From assembly GCA_002701365.1 (NCBI GenBank), contig NZUK01000017.1:1-53883 (forward strand): a DNA stretch of 53,883 nt, in the 5' to 3' direction. The stretch comes from Flavobacteriales bacterium (GTDB lineage: Bacteria > Bacteroidota > Bacteroidia > Flavobacteriales > TMED113). Below are positions 52,718 through 53,883 of this stretch, in pieces; positions within the stretch are counted from its first letter, which is position 1; the number at the start of each line of letters is the position of its first letter. Both the position numbers and the translations under genes were made by a program. A model generated the notes under the pieces. The model was not told the DNA's origin. It was given only the letters and a program-made list of their open reading frames with translations, and made no database searches.

Positions 52718-53883
52718 ATGAAAAACCTTTTTTTGTTAATTCTTATTCCTTTTATGAGCTTCGGGCAATGCGAGGATGGCGAGTCTTCAATAGTTTTTTC
52801 TACTACTACTGCAGAGTGGGCGTATGAAATGGCTTGGGGATTGTGGGATTATGACACTTGGATGGTAGGAGATCCAAGTCCTGATAATGCTATAGTAGCA
52901 TTTCAAGGAACCGATAATTATGAAACAACAAGTATTCAAGCCTGCGTACCTAGCACTGGCTGCTATATGATCGCCGCTTATGATAGTTATGGTGATGGAT
53001 GGAATGGTGGTAGTTTGCTGGTTAATATTAATGATTCTAAGAGTCCCCAAAGCTATGAAATGAGTGATGGAACATGGGCATATTGGAACTTTGAGCTTGA
53101 AATTAAATCTTGCAACTGGGAAATTCCTGGTTGCACTAACCCAGAAGCTGCAAATTATAATAGCTTAGCAACAATAGACAATGGCTCATGTATCGTTCCT
53201 GAGTTTTTTGAGTGGGATAAGCAACAAAGAGAATACTTTTTATATATTCCTGATAATTTGCCTGAAGATGCGCCATTAGTATTTGTTTTACATGGTTACT
53301 GGGGAGAAGGTTCAGATATGTTAGGATTGTTTGAAGAACAAGCAAATAATTTTGAATTTGCTGTTTGCTACCCAACCGGATTAGAGGATAATTATGGTAC
53401 AAACCACTGGAACTCCAACTTTAATGAAATCATGACTAGTGTTGATGACTTGGGATTCTTATCAAATTTAGCCATCAAATTACAGCAAGATTATAATTTG
53501 AGTCCTGAAAAAACTTTTGCATGCGGGATGTCAAATGGAGGCTATATGAGTTGGTCTTTAGCTTGTAATGCTCCTGAAGTATTTAAAGCCATTGCTTCTG
53601 TAACTGGAACAATGAGCGGTCCTGATTGGCAAGCTTGTAACCCATCCGCTTTAGTCCCTGTTATGCAAATTAGCGGAACATCTGATGACGTTGTTCCTAT
53701 AGATGGATCAATGGGCTACTTAGACGAGGGATGGGGCGGCGCTCCGGATATATATACAGTTATGGATTATTGGAGCGATTTACATGGATGCTCTGAAAAC
53801 GAAACAACTAATTGGCAATTTGATTACTCTACAGACCTAACTTCTTATTTTAGTTGTGACTATAATACATCTACAGAGCTTCG
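52718..53883 (+). CDS. Secreted esterase (PHB-depolymerase/feruloyl-esterase-like), cut by the right edge
   Basis: The ATG at 52718 opens 388 codons that run off the window. Layout: signal peptide (MKNLFLLILIPFMSFGQ), a beta domain with CYMIAAYDSYGDGWNGGSL (about 75-110), a GCTNPEAANYNSLATIDNGSC module (about 135-158), then an alpha/beta-hydrolase: oxyanion HGYWGEGS (His192), nucleophile Ser272 in GMSNGGYMS, and acid region SDDVVPIDG (Asp323/324). The catalytic His would be past the edge. This resembles the secreted LpqC/PHB-depolymerase group; the substrate is unknown. It likely belongs to the LRR gene run. Confidence 0.85.
   Translation, partial: MKNLFLLILIPFMSFGQCEDGESSIVFSTTTAEWAYEMAWGLWDYDTWMVGDPSPDNAIVAFQGTDNYETTSIQACVPSTGCYMIAAYDSYGDGWNGGSLLVNINDSKSPQSYEMSDGTWAYWNFELEIKSCNWEIPGCTNPEAANYNSLATIDNGSCIVPEFFEWDKQQREYFLYIPDNLPEDAPLVFVLHGYWGEGSDMLGLFEEQANNFEFAVCYPTGLEDNYGTNHWNSNFNEIMTSVDDLGFLSNLAIKLQQDYNLSPEKTFACGMSNGGYMSWSLACNAPEVFKAIASVTGTMSGPDWQACNPSALVPVMQISGTSDDVVPIDGSMGYLDEGWGGAPDIYTVMDYWSDLHGCSENETTNWQFDYSTDLTSYFSCDYNTSTEL

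Overview
The window is about 54 kb of AT-rich chromosome from a free-living, probably marine, member of the Flavobacteriales (Bacteroidota). The evidence is the combination of Bacteroidota-specific families (DUF4271, DUF3098, DUF3108, TRL-like lipoprotein, long-form IspG), type IX-secretion-style C-termini, Asn/Gly/Cys-rich surface proteins with 'GCxDPxACNY' modules, many TAnnTTTG promoter elements, no clear Shine-Dalgarno sequences, and flavobacterial gene neighbourhoods (pth-rplY-prs; ftsX-DUF3098-uppP-truB; DUF4271-hemD). No integrase, transposase, CRISPR array, rRNA or phage gene was seen. One tRNA (Leu-CAA) is present. Species cannot be named from the sequence alone.

Layout. 1-3.25 kb: small secreted, membrane and lipoprotein genes of mostly unknown role, with two strong hairpins. 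3.25-5.4 kb (minus): peptidyl-tRNA hydrolase, ribosomal protein L25, PRPP synthetase. 5.56-8.3 kb (plus): tRNA-Leu, dCMP deaminase, a C-terminal processing protease, superoxide dismutase; then glycyl-tRNA synthetase (minus). 10.1-13.2 kb (plus): class I ribonucleotide reductase with the ATP-cone on the small subunit. 13.2-14.4 kb (minus): glutaryl-CoA dehydrogenase-like enzyme. 14.4-19.4 kb (plus): DUF4271, hemD, rnpA, yidD, a second processing protease, an O-antigen-ligase-like membrane protein. 19.4-21.1 kb (minus): alr, tdk. 21.1-22.5 kb (plus): rsmI and a DAHP synthase lacking the chorismate mutase domain often fused to it in this phylum. 22.5-28.2 kb (minus): queA-ispD-rlmN-prenyl synthase-dnaG, in a tight overlapping operon. 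28.2-30.8 kb (minus): ftsX-DUF3098-uppP-truB. 30.9-37 kb (plus): leuS, then DUF3108, a tryptophan 2,3-dioxygenase family protein and an M23 lipoprotein. 37-43.5 kb (minus): ldcA-like peptidase, pseudouridine synthase, histidine kinase, hemW, cyclase-family protein, ispG. 43.6-45.3 kb (plus): metG.

From 45.3 kb to the right edge the character changes from core genes to a run of secreted proteins: small unknown exported proteins, an Ig-like protein, a lipoprotein, two paralogous leucine-rich-repeat surface proteins with type IX-like tails, and an esterase cut by the window edge. This is the accessory part and the best place to look for undescribed biology.

Taken together the core genes cover translation (leuS, metG, glyS, rplY, pth, tRNA and rRNA modification), nucleotide supply (prs, dCMP deaminase, tdk, nrdAB), envelope building (uppP, ispD, ispG, polyprenyl synthase, alr, M23, LD-carboxypeptidase, ftsX, yidD) and replication priming. 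The most notable observations are a 10-bp tandem repeat inside the signal-peptide codons of the DUF3108 gene (possible phase switch), a DnaG with all four zinc-ligand positions replaced, the NrdB ATP-cone architecture, an M23 protease with Cys at a zinc-ligand position, and the cysteine-ladder LRR protein locus.
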